In this document: positions 1-10,419 of the stretch, piece by piece | Layout: the number at the start of each line of letters is the position of its first letter | Position numbering within the stretch: the stretch's first letter is position 1 | Source: an uncultured Erythrobacter sp. | Lineage (GTDB): Bacteria; Pseudomonadota; Alphaproteobacteria; Sphingomonadales; Sphingomonadaceae | Assembly (NCBI GenBank): GCA_947495555.1 | Contig: CANLZI010000001.1 | Coordinates: 2,022,861-2,086,860 of the forward strand | DNA: 64,000 nucleotides | Reading direction: 5' to 3' | Position numbers and translations under genes: made by a program | The notes under the pieces: generated by a model | Told to the model about the DNA's origin: nothing | What the model saw: the letters and a program-made list of their open reading frames with translations, nothing else | The model's database searches: none

Positions 1-84
1 CTGGCGCCTCTTTTGCATGTGATGGGCCAGCACCCTCGCACATTAGGTATTTGTAATCTGAGGGTCTTTGGCTACTGGGCTGCG

Positions 85-984
85 ATGGTCCGCGAAATCA
101 AGCCTCGATCAGGGGCAACAGGAAAATACAAGGCACGCAGCCAATTTCATGCGCCTCCTGCGATTTTCGACGGCTGTTTTACCAGCTTCTATCATCTCGA
201 ACTTGAAGTAGACGGCGGCGGCACAGTCACCGATTATCTCCAGCCGGAATGGGCCTCGATCCGATACTTCGCTGGAGCTTCCCCTTGGGCGAGCATTCCC
301 GGCGCAAAACCAATTTCCGGCGTCCGCATGGGCGGAACAGGAGCGACGACGCTGCCGACTCAATTCCGTTTGGGATCGGCTCGGGTTTGGGGAATTGGAT
401 TTTTACCTCTTGGCTGGGCTCGCTTCTTCGATGGGAAGGCATCCGACTTTGCCAATCATATCTATGATGGCGACAAACACGCTTCCTTCGAAAAATTCAC
501 GCCGTTGGCAGACGTCTTATGTGACCTCTCGGTGCCCGTTTCGCAGCAATATGATGCGATTGTTGAGCATATGGAACGCTTGGCCACACCGGGCCGCGAT
601 GACGAAACCATTATCCGAATCCACCGAGCCTTGGTCGACGAAGGAATGACATCGGTTGGCGAGATTGCTGAGAGCGCAGGCATCAGTCTGCGCACCCTAG
701 AACGGTTATGCAGTCGCTATTTTGGCTTCACTCCCAAAATGTTGATGCGGCGCCAACGCTTCATGCGCAGCCTTTCGGCCTTCATGCTGGATCGGGATGG
801 TACATGGTCGGACGTGATGGACGACCACTATCACGACCAAGCCCAGTTCACCCGCGAGTTTCATCAGTTCATGACGATGAACCCCAGCGCCTATGCAGCC
901 TTGCCGCATCCCTTTCTCGATGCCTTTATCGAGGCAAGGACACGAATGTATGGATCACCAGCACAGACGTTGGATCAGCCCTAG
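85..984 (+). CDS. AraC-family transcriptional regulator
   Basis: The C-terminal ~110 residues form an AraC/XylS-type double helix-turn-helix: EIAESAGISLRTLERLCSRYFG is the first helix-turn-helix and its recognition helix, and the second half ends in the QFTREFHQF pattern. The N-terminal two thirds has no motif I recognise and should be the effector-sensing part. The ORF remains open to the left edge of the window (TTG at 13), but residues before the ATG at 85 look non-coding, so I place the start there; no convincing ribosome site decides it. It stands alone upstream of pheS on the same strand. Target and ligand cannot be read from the sequence. Confidence 0.75.
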   Translation: MVREIKPRSGATGKYKARSQFHAPPAIFDGCFTSFYHLELEVDGGGTVTDYLQPEWASIRYFAGASPWASIPGAKPISGVRMGGTGATTLPTQFRLGSARVWGIGFLPLGWARFFDGKASDFANHIYDGDKHASFEKFTPLADVLCDLSVPVSQQYDAIVEHMERLATPGRDDETIIRIHRALVDEGMTSVGEIAESAGISLRTLERLCSRYFGFTPKMLMRRQRFMRSLSAFMLDRDGTWSDVMDDHYHDQAQFTREFHQFMTMNPSAYAALPHPFLDAFIEARTRMYGSPAQTLDQP

Positions 985-1070
985 GCCCCCTAAGGTCGCA
1001 GCAAAATGCCTGCTTGATCACCTCGATAAACATTCCCGCACCACACAGGCCGATAAAAACACTGGCTATG

Positions 1071-1087
1071 GGCAAAGGCTCTTTGCC
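1071..1087. other. Short perfect palindrome upstream of pheS
   Basis: GGCAAAG-gct-CTTTGCC is a 7-bp perfect inverted repeat with a 3-base centre, in the 153-base gap between the AraC-type gene and pheS. There is no following T tract, so it is a poor terminator, and the short centre suits a protein-binding site or a small RNA hairpin. I see no leader peptide rich in phenylalanine, so no pheST attenuator of the E. coli type is evident. Confidence 0.35.
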
Positions 1088-1137
1088 TTGAGCAACATTT
1101 CTCGCTAGCGCACGCGCTCTAATTATTGAGCCAGAAC

Positions 1138-2292
1138 ATGACCGATTTGATTGAACAAAAGACAGCCGCAATTGGCGCGATTGATGCTTGCACTTCTCTG
1201 GAAGCATTGGATGAACAACGCGTAGCTGCGCTGGGTAAGAAGGGCTGGGTCAGCCTTGCCTTGAAAACGCTCGGCCAGATGAGCCCGGAAGAACGCCAAG
1301 AAGCCGCGCCTGCCATCCAAGCCGTGCGTGCCGAAATTGCCGCCGCGATTGATGCCAAGAAAGCCGCGCTGGAATCCGCCGCCTTGGAAGCGCAATTGGC
1401 GAGCGAGACGATTGACCTGACACTGCCTGCGCCAGCAACTCCTAAGGGTTCGATCCACCCGGTCAGCCAGGTGATGGACGAGCTGGCAGAAATCTTTGCC
1501 GATCTTGGATTTTCTGTCGCGACAGGCCCCGAGATTGAGGACGACTGGCACAATTTTACAGCGCTCAATATGGATGAAAGCCATCCCGCCCGCGCCATGC
1601 ATGACACGTTCTATTTCCCTGAGGAATTGGCGGATGATGGGCAACCGGCCTCAAGTAGCGAAGCGGTAGGCCACACAAAGATGCTGCTGCGCACGCACAC
1701 CTCGCCGGTGCAGATCCGATCGATGGCGAAACTGGCCGAGAAAACGCCAGGCGGTGAGCCGATCCGAATTATCGCTCCGGGCCGGGTCTATCGCTCGGAC
1801 AGCGATGCAACGCACACTCCTATGTTCCACCAGGTTGAAGGCCTGGTGATCGATCGTGACATTCACTTGGGCCATTTGAAATGGACCTTGGAAACATTCC
1901 TCAAGGCATTCTTTGAACGAGACGACATCGTGCTGCGTTTGCGGCCGTCCTATTTCCCATTCACCGAACCCAGTGTTGAGGTTGACGTGGGATACTCCAA
2001 GGAAGGCGGCCGCTGGGTCGTCGGCGGCAATGGCGATGATGCAGGCCATGATTGGATGGAGCTGTTGGGCAGCGGAATGGTCAACCGGCGCGTGCTGGAA
2101 TTTGCCGGTTATGACCCTGATCAATGGCAGGGCTTTGCCTGGGGCTTGGGCGTGGACCGGCTGGCCATGCTGAAATATGGCATGGATGATTTGCGCGCAT
2201 TCTTTGATGGCGATGTCCGCTGGCTGGATCACTATGGATTCAGCGCGTTCGATCAGCCGACCCTGTCCGCAGGCGTAGGAGCATCATCATGA
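1138..2292 (+). CDS. pheS: Phenylalanine--tRNA ligase alpha subunit
   Basis: This is the catalytic subunit of the (alpha-beta)2 enzyme that charges tRNA-Phe. The N-terminal ~90 residues are a charged, helical tRNA-binding arm. The class II catalytic core follows, with the motif 2 region (PGRVYRSD, then [11 protein letters not shown]) and motif 3 ([14 protein letters not shown]) near the C-terminus. At 384 residues it is slightly long, with an extra segment around [19 protein letters not shown] that is common in alphaproteobacteria. The ORF track begins at a TTG (1126), but the ATG at 1138 gives the usual MTDLIEQ start. It overlaps pheT by ATGA, indicating translational coupling. Confidence 0.97.
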   Translation: MTDLIEQKTAAIGAIDACTSLEALDEQRVAALGKKGWVSLALKTLGQMSPEERQEAAPAIQAVRAEIAAAIDAKKAALESAALEAQLASETIDLTLPAPATPKGSIHPVSQVMDELAEIFADLGFSVATGPEIEDDWHNFTALNMDESHPARAMHDTFYFPEELADDGQPASSSEAVGHTKMLLRTHTSPVQIRSMAKLAEKTPGGEPIRIIAPGRVYRSDSDATHTPMFHQVEGLVIDRDIHLGHLKWTLETFLKAFFERDDIVLRLRPSYFPFTEPSVEVDVGYSKEGGRWVVGGNGDDAGHDWMELLGSGMVNRRVLEFAGYDPDQWQGFAWGLGVDRLAMLKYGMDDLRAFFDGDVRWLDHYGFSAFDQPTLSAGVGASS

Positions 2293-4667
2293 AGTTTTCT
2301 ACAACCTGGCTGAAAGATCATCTCGAAACCGATGCGAGCCTTGCCCAGATCACTGATTGCTTGAACGCGATCGGGCTGGAGGTTGAAGGCGTTGAGGATC
2401 CCGCTGTTCGACTGGCAGGTTTTACTGTGGCCAAGGTTTTGACCGCCGAAAAGCATCCTGATGCGGACAAGCTGCAAGTGCTGAGCGTTGACGTTGGAGA
2501 TGGCGATCCGCTGCAAGTCGTGTGCGGTGCGCCCAATGCGCGCGCAGGAATGAAAGGCGTGCTCGGGCTGCCGGGTGCGAAGGTTCCGGCCAACGGAATG
2601 GAGCTGCGCAAAAGCGCCATCCGCGGGGTCGAGAGCAATGGCATGATGTGCTCTGTCAAAGAGCTGGAGCTGGGCGAAGATCACGACGGCATTATCGAAT
2701 TGCCTGCTGATGCGCCGGTCGGACATAGCTTTGCGGACTACAATGGCGCTGCGCCCGTTATCGACGTTGCGATCACGCCCAACCGCCCTGATTGCATGGG
2801 CGTGTATGGGATTGCGCGCGATTTGGCTGCGGCTGGCCTTGGTACGCTGAAACCGATTGCCATGCCCGGCTTTGATGCGTCGGGACCATGCCCGGTAGAT
2901 ATCCGCACCGACGATCCAGAGGGCTGCCCCGCGTTCTATGGCCGCGTGATTAAGGGCGTGAAAAACGGGCCATCGCCCGATTGGCTTCAGCAACGGTTGG
3001 CCAGCGCTGGCCAGCGCCCGATTTCATTGCTGGTGGATCTGACCAATTATCTGATGCTGGCGTTCGGTCGTCCGGCCCATATTTACGATCTCGCCAAATT
3101 GTCCGGTGCTGTCGTCGCTCGCCGGGCCAAGAACGGTGAGCAGGTGCTTGCTCTGAACGAGAAAACTTACACCCTTGATGATAGCATGGTGGTGATTGCA
3201 GACGACAATCAAGTCCATGACATTGCCGGTATTATGGGCGGCGAAGATTCGGGTGTTTCTGATGACACGACCGATGTGTTGCTGGAGATTGCCTATTTTG
3301 ACCCACCGCGGATCGGCGTGACGGGACGAAAGCTGGGCCTTGCCTCTGATGCGCGCACTCGGTTTGAACGCGGGGTTGATCCGGCGTTTCTGGGAGACGG
3401 GCTGGACCTGTTGACCGGTTTGATTGTCGAACTGGCAGGCGGCACGGCCAGCGAGGCTGTGCAGGCTGGTTCTGCGCCAAGTAAGGCCAAGCAGATCGCG
3501 TTCGATCCCGCCATGACCCAGCGGTTGGGCGGCGTGGATGTGCCGGTTGATGAGCAGCGCCGGATTCTTGAGAGCCTGGACTTTATGGTTGCCGATGGTT
3601 GGCCAACGAACGGACAAGTCAGCTGTCCTTTGCGCCGACATGACATCGAAGGTCCTGCCGATCTGGTCGAGGAAGTCGTGCGCATCCATGGCTTGGATAA
3701 GGTAGAAAGCGTTGCCTTGCCGCGGATGGAGGGCGTGGCCCGGCCAACTGCCAGCGCCGATCAGAAGCTGGAGCGGAAACTGCGCCGCGCTGCCGCCGCA
3801 AACGGATTGCATGAGGCGATCACTTGGTCGTTCATTTCTGACGAACAGGCGGCCGTGGTGGGCGGTGGTCATTGGTCGCTGGACAACCCGATCAGCGAAG
3901 ACATGAAAGTCATGCGCCCATCATTGCTGCCCGGCCTGTTGGCGGCGGTTCAACGCAATCTTGATCGCGGCGCATCTACCGTGCGTCTGTTCGAGATCGG
4001 GCGGCGTTATCTGGAAGACGGCGAGCATCCCACTTTGGTCTGCGTTCTGGCAGGCGACAAGATCGAGCGCGGCTGGGCCAATGGCAAAGCCAGCACGTTC
4101 GATGCCTATGATGCCAAGGCGATGTGTTTGGAATTGCTGGAAGCAGCTGGTGTACCGGTCGATAGATTGATGGTCATGGGTGAAGCAGGCGATGTTTATC
4201 ACCCCGGTCAATCGGCCACTTTGCGGCTTGGCCCAAAGAACCAGATCGCCAGCTTTGGCATGTTGCACCCATCTACGTTGAAGGCGTTTGATGTTGACGT
4301 TCCGGTTGCGGCTCTCGGCATCCATCTCGACGCGATCCCGGCAAAGAAAAACGCCAGCTTTGCGCGATCACCCTACGCACCGCCTGCCTTGCAAGCGGTC
4401 ACCCGTGACTTTGCCTTCCTTGTCCCGCAAGACCTTGCCGCTGGCGATCTGGTTAAGGCCGTTCGCGGGGCAGACAAAGCTAACATAGTTGCGGTCCAAG
4501 TGTTCGATGTGTTTGCCGGTGAGGGCGTGCCCGAAGGCAAGAAGTCGATCGCGGTGGAAGTCACACTCCAGCCGCAGGACAAATCCTATAAGGATGCCGA
4601 CCTGAAAGCGATCTCGGATGCGATTGTGGCGGCTGCCTCCAAGCAGGGGGCGCAGCTGCGCGGATAA
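2289..4667 (+). CDS. pheT: Phenylalanine--tRNA ligase beta subunit
   Basis: This is the tRNA-recognition and editing subunit partnered with pheS. Domains in order: a short N-terminal PheS-contact part, an EMAP/OB-fold tRNA-binding domain (about residues 40-150, including [15 protein letters not shown]), the B3/B4 editing module (about 200-370), B5 (about 395-475), a degenerate synthetase core, and a C-terminal FDX-ACB anticodon-binding domain (from about 700, [10 protein letters not shown]). The 792-residue length is normal for the family. The start ATG overlaps the pheS stop by four bases. Confidence 0.97.
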   Translation: MKFSTTWLKDHLETDASLAQITDCLNAIGLEVEGVEDPAVRLAGFTVAKVLTAEKHPDADKLQVLSVDVGDGDPLQVVCGAPNARAGMKGVLGLPGAKVPANGMELRKSAIRGVESNGMMCSVKELELGEDHDGIIELPADAPVGHSFADYNGAAPVIDVAITPNRPDCMGVYGIARDLAAAGLGTLKPIAMPGFDASGPCPVDIRTDDPEGCPAFYGRVIKGVKNGPSPDWLQQRLASAGQRPISLLVDLTNYLMLAFGRPAHIYDLAKLSGAVVARRAKNGEQVLALNEKTYTLDDSMVVIADDNQVHDIAGIMGGEDSGVSDDTTDVLLEIAYFDPPRIGVTGRKLGLASDARTRFERGVDPAFLGDGLDLLTGLIVELAGGTASEAVQAGSAPSKAKQIAFDPAMTQRLGGVDVPVDEQRRILESLDFMVADGWPTNGQVSCPLRRHDIEGPADLVEEVVRIHGLDKVESVALPRMEGVARPTASADQKLERKLRRAAAANGLHEAITWSFISDEQAAVVGGGHWSLDNPISEDMKVMRPSLLPGLLAAVQRNLDRGASTVRLFEIGRRYLEDGEHPTLVCVLAGDKIERGWANGKASTFDAYDAKAMCLELLEAAGVPVDRLMVMGEAGDVYHPGQSATLRLGPKNQIASFGMLHPSTLKAFDVDVPVAALGIHLDAIPAKKNASFARSPYAPPALQAVTRDFAFLVPQDLAAGDLVKAVRGADKANIVAVQVFDVFAGEGVPEGKKSIAVEVTLQPQDKSYKDADLKAISDAIVAAASKQGAQLRG

Positions 4668-4688
4668 TCTTCGCTCGGGCACAAGACC

Positions 4689-6209
4689 ATGTCAAACAGA
4701 CGCACATTCGCGATCATTTCGCACCCCGATGCGGGTAAAACCACGCTGACCGAGAAGCTGTTGCTACAAGGCGGCGCAATCCATCAGGCGGGCCAGGTCA
4801 AGGCGCGCGGCGAAGCCCGGCGTGCGCGCTCGGACTGGATGAAGATCGAGCAGCAACGCGGCATCTCGGTTACATCCAGCGTGATGACTTTCGAACGTGA
4901 CGGGGTAACCTTTAACCTGCTCGACACACCTGGGCACGAGGATTTCTCGGAAGACACCTATCGAACGCTTACTGCAGTCGACAGCGCAATCATGGTGATC
5001 GATGCGGCCAAGGGTATTGAGCCGCAAACGCGCAAATTGTTCGAAGTGTGCCGCCTACGCAGCGTGCCGATTATCACCTTCGTCAACAAGGTGGATCGCG
5101 AAGGCCGCCCGGTGTTCGAGCTGTTGGATGAAATTGCCGACATGCTGGCGCTGGATGTCAGCCCACAGGCATTCCCGATTGGCATGGGCGGTCAGTTCGA
5201 GGGCATTTTGGACTTCGCCAGTGGGCAGGTCGCTCGGCCCGAAGGTCCATCGAAAGAGTTTCAGGGTACGCGCGATGACAATCCGACCTTGCCGGAAGAA
5301 TTCGCCGAGAATGCTGAACTGGCGCAAATTGGCTATCCCGAATTTGACCTTGAGGCCTATCGCAATGGCGATCTGACGCCGGTCTATTTCGGGTCGGCGC
5401 TCAAGAATTTTGGTGTGACCGAATTGATCGAGGCGATTGCCAAGCTGGCGCCTCCGCCACGTCCGCAACCTGCAGGTGATCGGCAGATCGACCCCGATTA
5501 TGACGAGGTGACGGGCTTCATCTTCAAGGTGCAGGCCAATATGGACCCTAACCACCGCGACCGGATCGCCTTTATGCGGCAAGTGTCCGGCACCTTTAAG
5601 CGCGGTATGAAATTGACCCCATCAGGCTTAGGTAAGCCGATTGCGGTGCATTCTCCGATCCTGTTCTTTGCCCAGGACCGCGAGATCGCCGATACCGCAG
5701 AGGCGGGCGACATCATTGGCATCCCCAATCACGGCACCTTGCGGGTGGGCGATACGCTTTCTGAGAAGAACGAGGTACGCTTTACCGGCCTACCCAATTT
5801 TGCTCCGGAAATTTTACGCCGCGTCCAGCTGAAAGACCCGACCAAAACCAAGCAATTGCGCAAGGCGTTGGATGATCTGTCTGAAGAGGGCGTCATCCAA
5901 GTGTTCTATCCAGAAATTGGTGCGCAATGGATTGTCGGCGTTGTCGGCCAGTTGCAATTGGAAGTTCTGATCAGCCGGTTGTCGGCTGAATATAAGGTTG
6001 AGGCTGCGCTGGAGGCAGCACCCTTTGCGACTGCGCGCTGGATCAAGGGCGAGGATAAGGCTTTGGACGAGTTCGAGAGCTTCAATCGGGCCAATTTGGC
6101 AAAGGATCGCGATGGCGATTTGGTGTTTATGGCCAAGAGCCCGTGGGACGTGAATTATCAGCAGGAAAACAATCCCAAACTGACCTTTTCTGCCACCAAA
6201 GAGCGTTAG
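4689..6209 (+). CDS. prfC: Peptide chain release factor 3 (RF3)
   Basis: RF3 is a translational GTPase that removes RF1/RF2 from the ribosome after peptide release. The GTP-binding motifs are present in order: SHPDAGKTTLTEKLLL (P-loop, near residue 10), the RGISVTSS switch I segment, DTPGHEDFSEDTY (G3) and FVNKVDREG (G4). An EF-Tu-like domain II and the RF3-specific C-terminal domain follow. It lies 21 bases after pheT on the same strand and may be read from the same transcript. At 506 residues it is a little shorter than the E. coli protein (529). RF1, its partner, begins at the far end of this window. Confidence 0.96.
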   Translation: MSNRRTFAIISHPDAGKTTLTEKLLLQGGAIHQAGQVKARGEARRARSDWMKIEQQRGISVTSSVMTFERDGVTFNLLDTPGHEDFSEDTYRTLTAVDSAIMVIDAAKGIEPQTRKLFEVCRLRSVPIITFVNKVDREGRPVFELLDEIADMLALDVSPQAFPIGMGGQFEGILDFASGQVARPEGPSKEFQGTRDDNPTLPEEFAENAELAQIGYPEFDLEAYRNGDLTPVYFGSALKNFGVTELIEAIAKLAPPPRPQPAGDRQIDPDYDEVTGFIFKVQANMDPNHRDRIAFMRQVSGTFKRGMKLTPSGLGKPIAVHSPILFFAQDREIADTAEAGDIIGIPNHGTLRVGDTLSEKNEVRFTGLPNFAPEILRRVQLKDPTKTKQLRKALDDLSEEGVIQVFYPEIGAQWIVGVVGQLQLEVLISRLSAEYKVEAALEAAPFATARWIKGEDKALDEFESFNRANLAKDRDGDLVFMAKSPWDVNYQQENNPKLTFSATKER

Positions 6210-6261
6210 ATCGGCCAAGTGTATGCTTGCTCGGGCGAGCGCTTCGCGGCATGTAAGCGGC

Positions 6262-7131
6262 ATGAACGGTTCAGGACCCACATCGCAAACCTTTATCTCG
6301 CAGCGACTGCGACTCAACTACCTTGACTGGGGCAATCGCGGCAAACCGCCTTTGGTACTGGTCCATGGCGGGCGCGACCATGCACGCAATTGGGATTGGA
6401 CGGCGCAGGCCTTGCGCGATGATTGGCATGTGGTGGCGATGGATCACCGCGGCCACGGCGACAGCGATTGGGTGTCCGATGGCAATTATCGGTCCAACGA
6501 TATGGTCTATGATTTGGCTCAATTCATCCATCAATTGGGTGTTGGTCCCGTCTCGATCGTCAGCCACTCCATGGGCGGTAATGTGGCCCTGCGATATGCC
6601 GGTGTCGCGCCCGAAATGGTGCGCAAGATCGTTGCGATCGAGGGGCTAGGCCCCAGTCCTGACCGCCAAGCTGAAATGCGCAGCAAACCTTATCCGGAAC
6701 GCTTTGCCGAGTGGATCGGCAAGAAACGCTCGGCATCAGGCCGCACGCCGCGCAAATACAACAGCATTGAAGATGCCTTTGCTCGGATGATCGAGGAAAA
6801 CAGCTATCTCACACCAGAACAGGCCCGACATCTGACGATCCATGGGGTCAACCGGAACGAGGATGGCACCTATAGTTGGAAGTTCGATCCGCATCTCAAT
6901 GTCTGGGGTGTTGAGGATATTGCTGACGAATTTCTTCAGGATCTTTGGAGTGCTATCAGCTCGCCAACCCTGCTGCTCTATGGGGCAGACAGCTGGGCGT
7001 CCAACCCAGCCAAGGATGGCCGGATCAAATACTTTAAGACGGCTGAAGTGATCGAATTTGAAAAGGCAGGGCACTGGCTTCACCACGACCAATTTGACCG
7101 TTTTATCACTGTATTGAAGGATTTTCTCTGA
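6262..7131 (+). CDS. Alpha/beta hydrolase
   Basis: An alpha/beta-hydrolase-fold protein. The oxyanion HGG motif (LVHGGRDHARNWDW), the DHRGHGDSD turn, the nucleophile elbow SHSMGGN with the catalytic serine, and the final histidine in AGHWLHHDQFDRF are all visible. No signal peptide, so cytoplasmic. The ORF track starts at 6223; I prefer the ATG at 6262 because the upstream residues look non-coding. Its stop overlaps the start of the next gene by one base, so the two are probably coupled. The substrate cannot be deduced; esterase, haloalkane dehalogenase and C-C hydrolase relatives share this pattern. Confidence 0.9.
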   Translation: MNGSGPTSQTFISQRLRLNYLDWGNRGKPPLVLVHGGRDHARNWDWTAQALRDDWHVVAMDHRGHGDSDWVSDGNYRSNDMVYDLAQFIHQLGVGPVSIVSHSMGGNVALRYAGVAPEMVRKIVAIEGLGPSPDRQAEMRSKPYPERFAEWIGKKRSASGRTPRKYNSIEDAFARMIEENSYLTPEQARHLTIHGVNRNEDGTYSWKFDPHLNVWGVEDIADEFLQDLWSAISSPTLLLYGADSWASNPAKDGRIKYFKTAEVIEFEKAGHWLHHDQFDRFITVLKDFL

Positions 7132-7709
7132 TGGCCGATTTCTTCAATGCCTTGGAAGACAAGCATGTTGCCATGATCGAGCAACAGCCGGTTTTCTTTG
7201 TGGCGACCTCGGCACCTATGGGCCGGATCAATCTAAGCCCCAAAGGGTATGATGCCTTTCGCGTGCTCAGTCCAAAGCGTGTGGCCTATCTGGATCTGGG
7301 CGGATCGGGCAATGAAACGCATGCGCATCTGGCTGCTGATGGCCGGATCACCATCATGTTCTGTAATTTCCAACAGCCTGCGCTTATTCTGCGCATTTAT
7401 GGTCGAGGGGTTCCCGTGCTGCCGCAAGACGAGGGATGGGAGAAGCTGGCCAGCAATTTCACCCTGTTGCCCGGCACACGGCAGATATTTGTGATCGACA
7501 TTGACAGCGTGCAGAGCAGCTGCGGCTGGGGTGTGCCATTCATGTCGATGGAGGCGGAGCGGCCAACCCTGAAAAAGGCGCATGCTCAAGCCAATCCAAG
7601 CGAGTGGGAAGCCAAGACCGCGACGCGCATTGCGAGCATCGATGGTCTGCCGACCCGGGCCACCGACCGATACATTGCCGGAGAATCTGGAGAATCCGGG
7701 GCGGAGTAA
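7131..7709 (+). CDS. Pyridoxamine 5'-phosphate oxidase-like protein
   Basis: The N-terminal half (FVATSAPMGRINLSPKG, then a strand ending YLDLGGSGNETHAHL) is typical of the split-barrel PNPOx-like family that binds flavin or F420. These proteins act on varied substrates, so no reaction is assigned. The C-terminal part carries a QSSCGWGVPFM segment that recurs in a subgroup of this family. It begins on the last base of the hydrolase gene and ends just before the EEP phosphodiesterase gene, so the three probably form one operon. Confidence 0.85.
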   Translation: MADFFNALEDKHVAMIEQQPVFFVATSAPMGRINLSPKGYDAFRVLSPKRVAYLDLGGSGNETHAHLAADGRITIMFCNFQQPALILRIYGRGVPVLPQDEGWEKLASNFTLLPGTRQIFVIDIDSVQSSCGWGVPFMSMEAERPTLKKAHAQANPSEWEAKTATRIASIDGLPTRATDRYIAGESGESGAE

Positions 7710-7717
7710 CCAGCGCT

Positions 7718-8419
7718 TTGGAACTGACCATCGCCAGCTATAATATTCGCAAGGCCATCGGCCTTGACCGGCGTCGTGACCCTGATCGAATTATCAGCGT
7801 ATTGCGAGAGATCGATGCGGACGTCATCGCCTTGCAAGAGGTGGATCGACGTATCGGTCAACGTGCCAGCGCCTTGCCGCGCGCCTTATTGGATGACACG
7901 CCATGGCAAATCGTGCCCGTGGCGGTGCGCCCACGCAGCATCGGATGGCATGGCAACGCATTGCTGGTGAGGCGTGGTATCTCCATCATTCGATCCGAAC
8001 CGGTGGATTTGCCAACTCTGGAGCCTCGGGGTGCCATATCGGCTGATTTGCACTTCGCAGGCCATGACTTTCGGGTGTTGGGCGCGCATCTCGATCTTTC
8101 GGGCGTGCGCAGGCGTGCGCAAGTGAAGGCGATGTTGGCGGATTGCGAACGGCAATCACGGCCAATGCCAACAGTGATCCTGGGCGACTTCAACCAATGG
8201 ACCCAACAGCGGGGCGCTATGCAAAGCTTTGGCAACGGGTGGCGCGTGCTGCCGGCTGCCCGAAGCTATCCCTCGCGTCGGCCAATCGCTCGGCTGGACC
8301 GGATGGTAATCTCGGACGGATGGGAGTGCAGCAACAGCACGGTCCACCACAGCGCTTTGGCGACCCGGGCCTCTGACCATCTTCCCTTGGTTGCGCAACT
8401 CATGCTGCCTAAATATTAG
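7718..8419 (+). CDS. Endonuclease/exonuclease/phosphatase family protein
   Basis: This belongs to the metal-dependent EEP (DNase I-like) superfamily. The motifs in order are SYNIRKAIGLDRRRD, the metal-binding glutamate in IALQEVD, the LGDFNQW aspartate-asparagine pair and the final SDHLPLVA. Family members cleave phosphodiesters in nucleic acids, inositol phosphates or lipids; the substrate here is unknown. The track start at 7604 lies inside the preceding gene. The TTG at 7718, with GGAG about 11 bases upstream, fits the start of the conserved domain. No signal peptide is apparent. Confidence 0.85.
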   Translation: MELTIASYNIRKAIGLDRRRDPDRIISVLREIDADVIALQEVDRRIGQRASALPRALLDDTPWQIVPVAVRPRSIGWHGNALLVRRGISIIRSEPVDLPTLEPRGAISADLHFAGHDFRVLGAHLDLSGVRRRAQVKAMLADCERQSRPMPTVILGDFNQWTQQRGAMQSFGNGWRVLPAARSYPSRRPIARLDRMVISDGWECSNSTVHHSALATRASDHLPLVAQLMLPKY

Positions 8420-8438
8420 GCTATTGGCTAAAATTTAA

Positions 8439-8906
<468 letters not shown>

Positions 8907-8919
8907 CAGGGGAAAGACT

Positions 8920-10242
8920 GTGAAAAATACCCTCTTAAAATGCGCCGCGTTTGGCGCTGCAGGTCTGCTGTTTGCGCAGCCTGCTTTGGCGGCACCGGCA
9001 GCGGTTCCGAACCCGGGCAACAACGCCTGGATGATGACGGCTACCGTGCTCGTCTTGCTCATGATCTTGCCCGGCCTGGCCTTGTTCTATGGCGGTTTGA
9101 CCCGATCAAAGAATATGCTGTCCACCATGACACAAATTGGCGCGACGGCCGCACTGGCCATGCTTGTCTGGGTCATGTGGGGTTTCTCACTCGCCTTTGG
9201 TTCAAGCCCGATTGAAGGCTTCTTGGGCCAATTCATCAGTGGCGGAAGCTACTTCCTATCAGGGATGACGGCTGAAACAACGGCAGCGACCTTCACCGAT
9301 GAAGTGATCAGCGAATATGTCTTTGTAAGCTTCCAAATGACCTTTGCCGCGATCACCGCTGCACTGATCTTGGGCGCCACAGCTGAGCGTATGAAGTTCA
9401 ATGCTGTCATGATGTTCGTGCCGATTTGGCTGACGATCGTATATTTCCCGATCGCGCATATGGTTTGGGCTGGCGACGGATTGCTGTTTGCTGCCGGAGC
9501 GCTCGACTTTGCGGGCGGAACCGTGGTCCACATCAACGCCGGTGTGTCCGGATTGGTGCTGGCTTACCTTCTGGGCAAGCGTCGGGGTTATCCCGCTGAA
9601 CCCATGCCACCTCACTCGCTGACGATGACCATGGTTGGTACTGGTTTACTGTGGGTTGGCTGGTTTGGCTTCAACGCGGGCTCCGCATTGGAAGCTGATG
9701 GCTTTGCTGGCTTGGCTATGATCAACACCTTCGTAGCGACCGCTGCTGGCGCTCTTACCTGGATGGTCATCGAACGCATGATGGGCCACAAAGGATCAGC
9801 ATTGGGCTTTTGCTCGGGCGTGATTGCTGGCTTGGTTGCGGTAACACCTGCTGCCGGCAACAGTGGCCCGTTCGGAGCCATCCTGCTTGGCATCCTATCT
9901 TCGATCGTTTGCTACTTCTTCGTCGCGAAGGTCAAAGCCAAGTTCGGTTATGATGACTCGCTCGATGCTTTCGGCATCCACGGGATTGGCGGCATTGTCG
10001 GCGCGATTGGTACAGCCGTTGTGTATCAGCCGTTCCTTGGCGGCCCTGGCGATGGTTCAACCGGCGTTGGCGCTCAGCTCTGGATCCAGACCGAGGGCGT
10101 TCTTGTGACCATCGGATGGGCCGGTATTGGCACTCTGATTGCAGCCATGATTGTAAAAGCTCTCATCGGTCTGCGGGTCGATCCAGAAACCGAGGTCGAT
10201 GGTCTCGATATCTCGGAGCACGGAGAGCGCGCCTACAATTGA
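8920..10242 (+). CDS. amtB: Ammonium transporter
   Basis: An Amt/MEP/Rh inner-membrane ammonium channel of 440 residues. The ORF track begins within glnK; the real start is the GTG at 8920, preceded by AGGGGAAAG, giving a cleavable signal peptide (MKNTLLK... ending near QPALAAPAA). Around 11 membrane segments follow, including the conserved NAGVSGLVLAYLLGKR and DAFGIHGIGG stretches; the second supplies one of the twin pore histidines. It is transcribed with glnK, whose product should plug the channel when nitrogen is sufficient. Confidence 0.95.
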   Translation: MKNTLLKCAAFGAAGLLFAQPALAAPAAVPNPGNNAWMMTATVLVLLMILPGLALFYGGLTRSKNMLSTMTQIGATAALAMLVWVMWGFSLAFGSSPIEGFLGQFISGGSYFLSGMTAETTAATFTDEVISEYVFVSFQMTFAAITAALILGATAERMKFNAVMMFVPIWLTIVYFPIAHMVWAGDGLLFAAGALDFAGGTVVHINAGVSGLVLAYLLGKRRGYPAEPMPPHSLTMTMVGTGLLWVGWFGFNAGSALEADGFAGLAMINTFVATAAGALTWMVIERMMGHKGSALGFCSGVIAGLVAVTPAAGNSGPFGAILLGILSSIVCYFFVAKVKAKFGYDDSLDAFGIHGIGGIVGAIGTAVVYQPFLGGPGDGSTGVGAQLWIQTEGVLVTIGWAGIGTLIAAMIVKALIGLRVDPETEVDGLDISEHGERAYN

Positions 10243-10263
10243 TAATTATCTAATCTCAAGTTT

Positions 10264-10302
10264 GGCGGAGAGAGGCCTCCTAATCTCTCTCCTCTCTCCG
10301 CC
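10264..10302. repeat. 12-bp inverted repeat after amtB
   Basis: GGCGGAGAGAGG (10264-10275) and its exact complement CCTCTCTCCGCC (10291-10302) flank a 15-base loop just after the amtB stop. A further copy of GCGGAGAGAGGC stands at 10397-10408, on the other side of the terminator. The three copies bracket the transcription stop between amtB and the convergent GMC gene. Function unknown; it may be a second, weaker terminator or an mRNA-stabilising hairpin. Confidence 0.6.
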
Positions 10303-10339
10303 TCTCCTTGTTCCTCCTGCGAACAAACAAACTGAACAA

Positions 10340-10371
10340 GGGCCAGAGCGAAAGCTCTGGCCCCTTTTTTT
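10340..10371 (+). terminator. Rho-independent terminator of glnK-amtB
   Basis: GGGCCAGAGC-GAAA-GCTCTGGCCC is a perfect 10-bp stem closed by a GNRA tetraloop and followed by C and seven T. It lies between the convergent amtB and GMC oxidoreductase genes. Confidence 0.93.
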
Positions 10372-10419
10372 GTCTGGTCTCTGGTTCAGTTAAGAAGCGG
10401 AGAGAGGCGAAGTCAGTCG

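Noticed and set aside
985-1137. Phenylalanine attenuator before pheST
   Set aside because: No short leader ORF with phenylalanine codons and no terminator with a T run is visible; only a 7-bp palindrome.
3024-3872. 282-codon ORF antisense to pheT
   Set aside because: It lies fully inside pheT, which has a complete domain order; no signal peptide or domain is visible in the reverse ORF.
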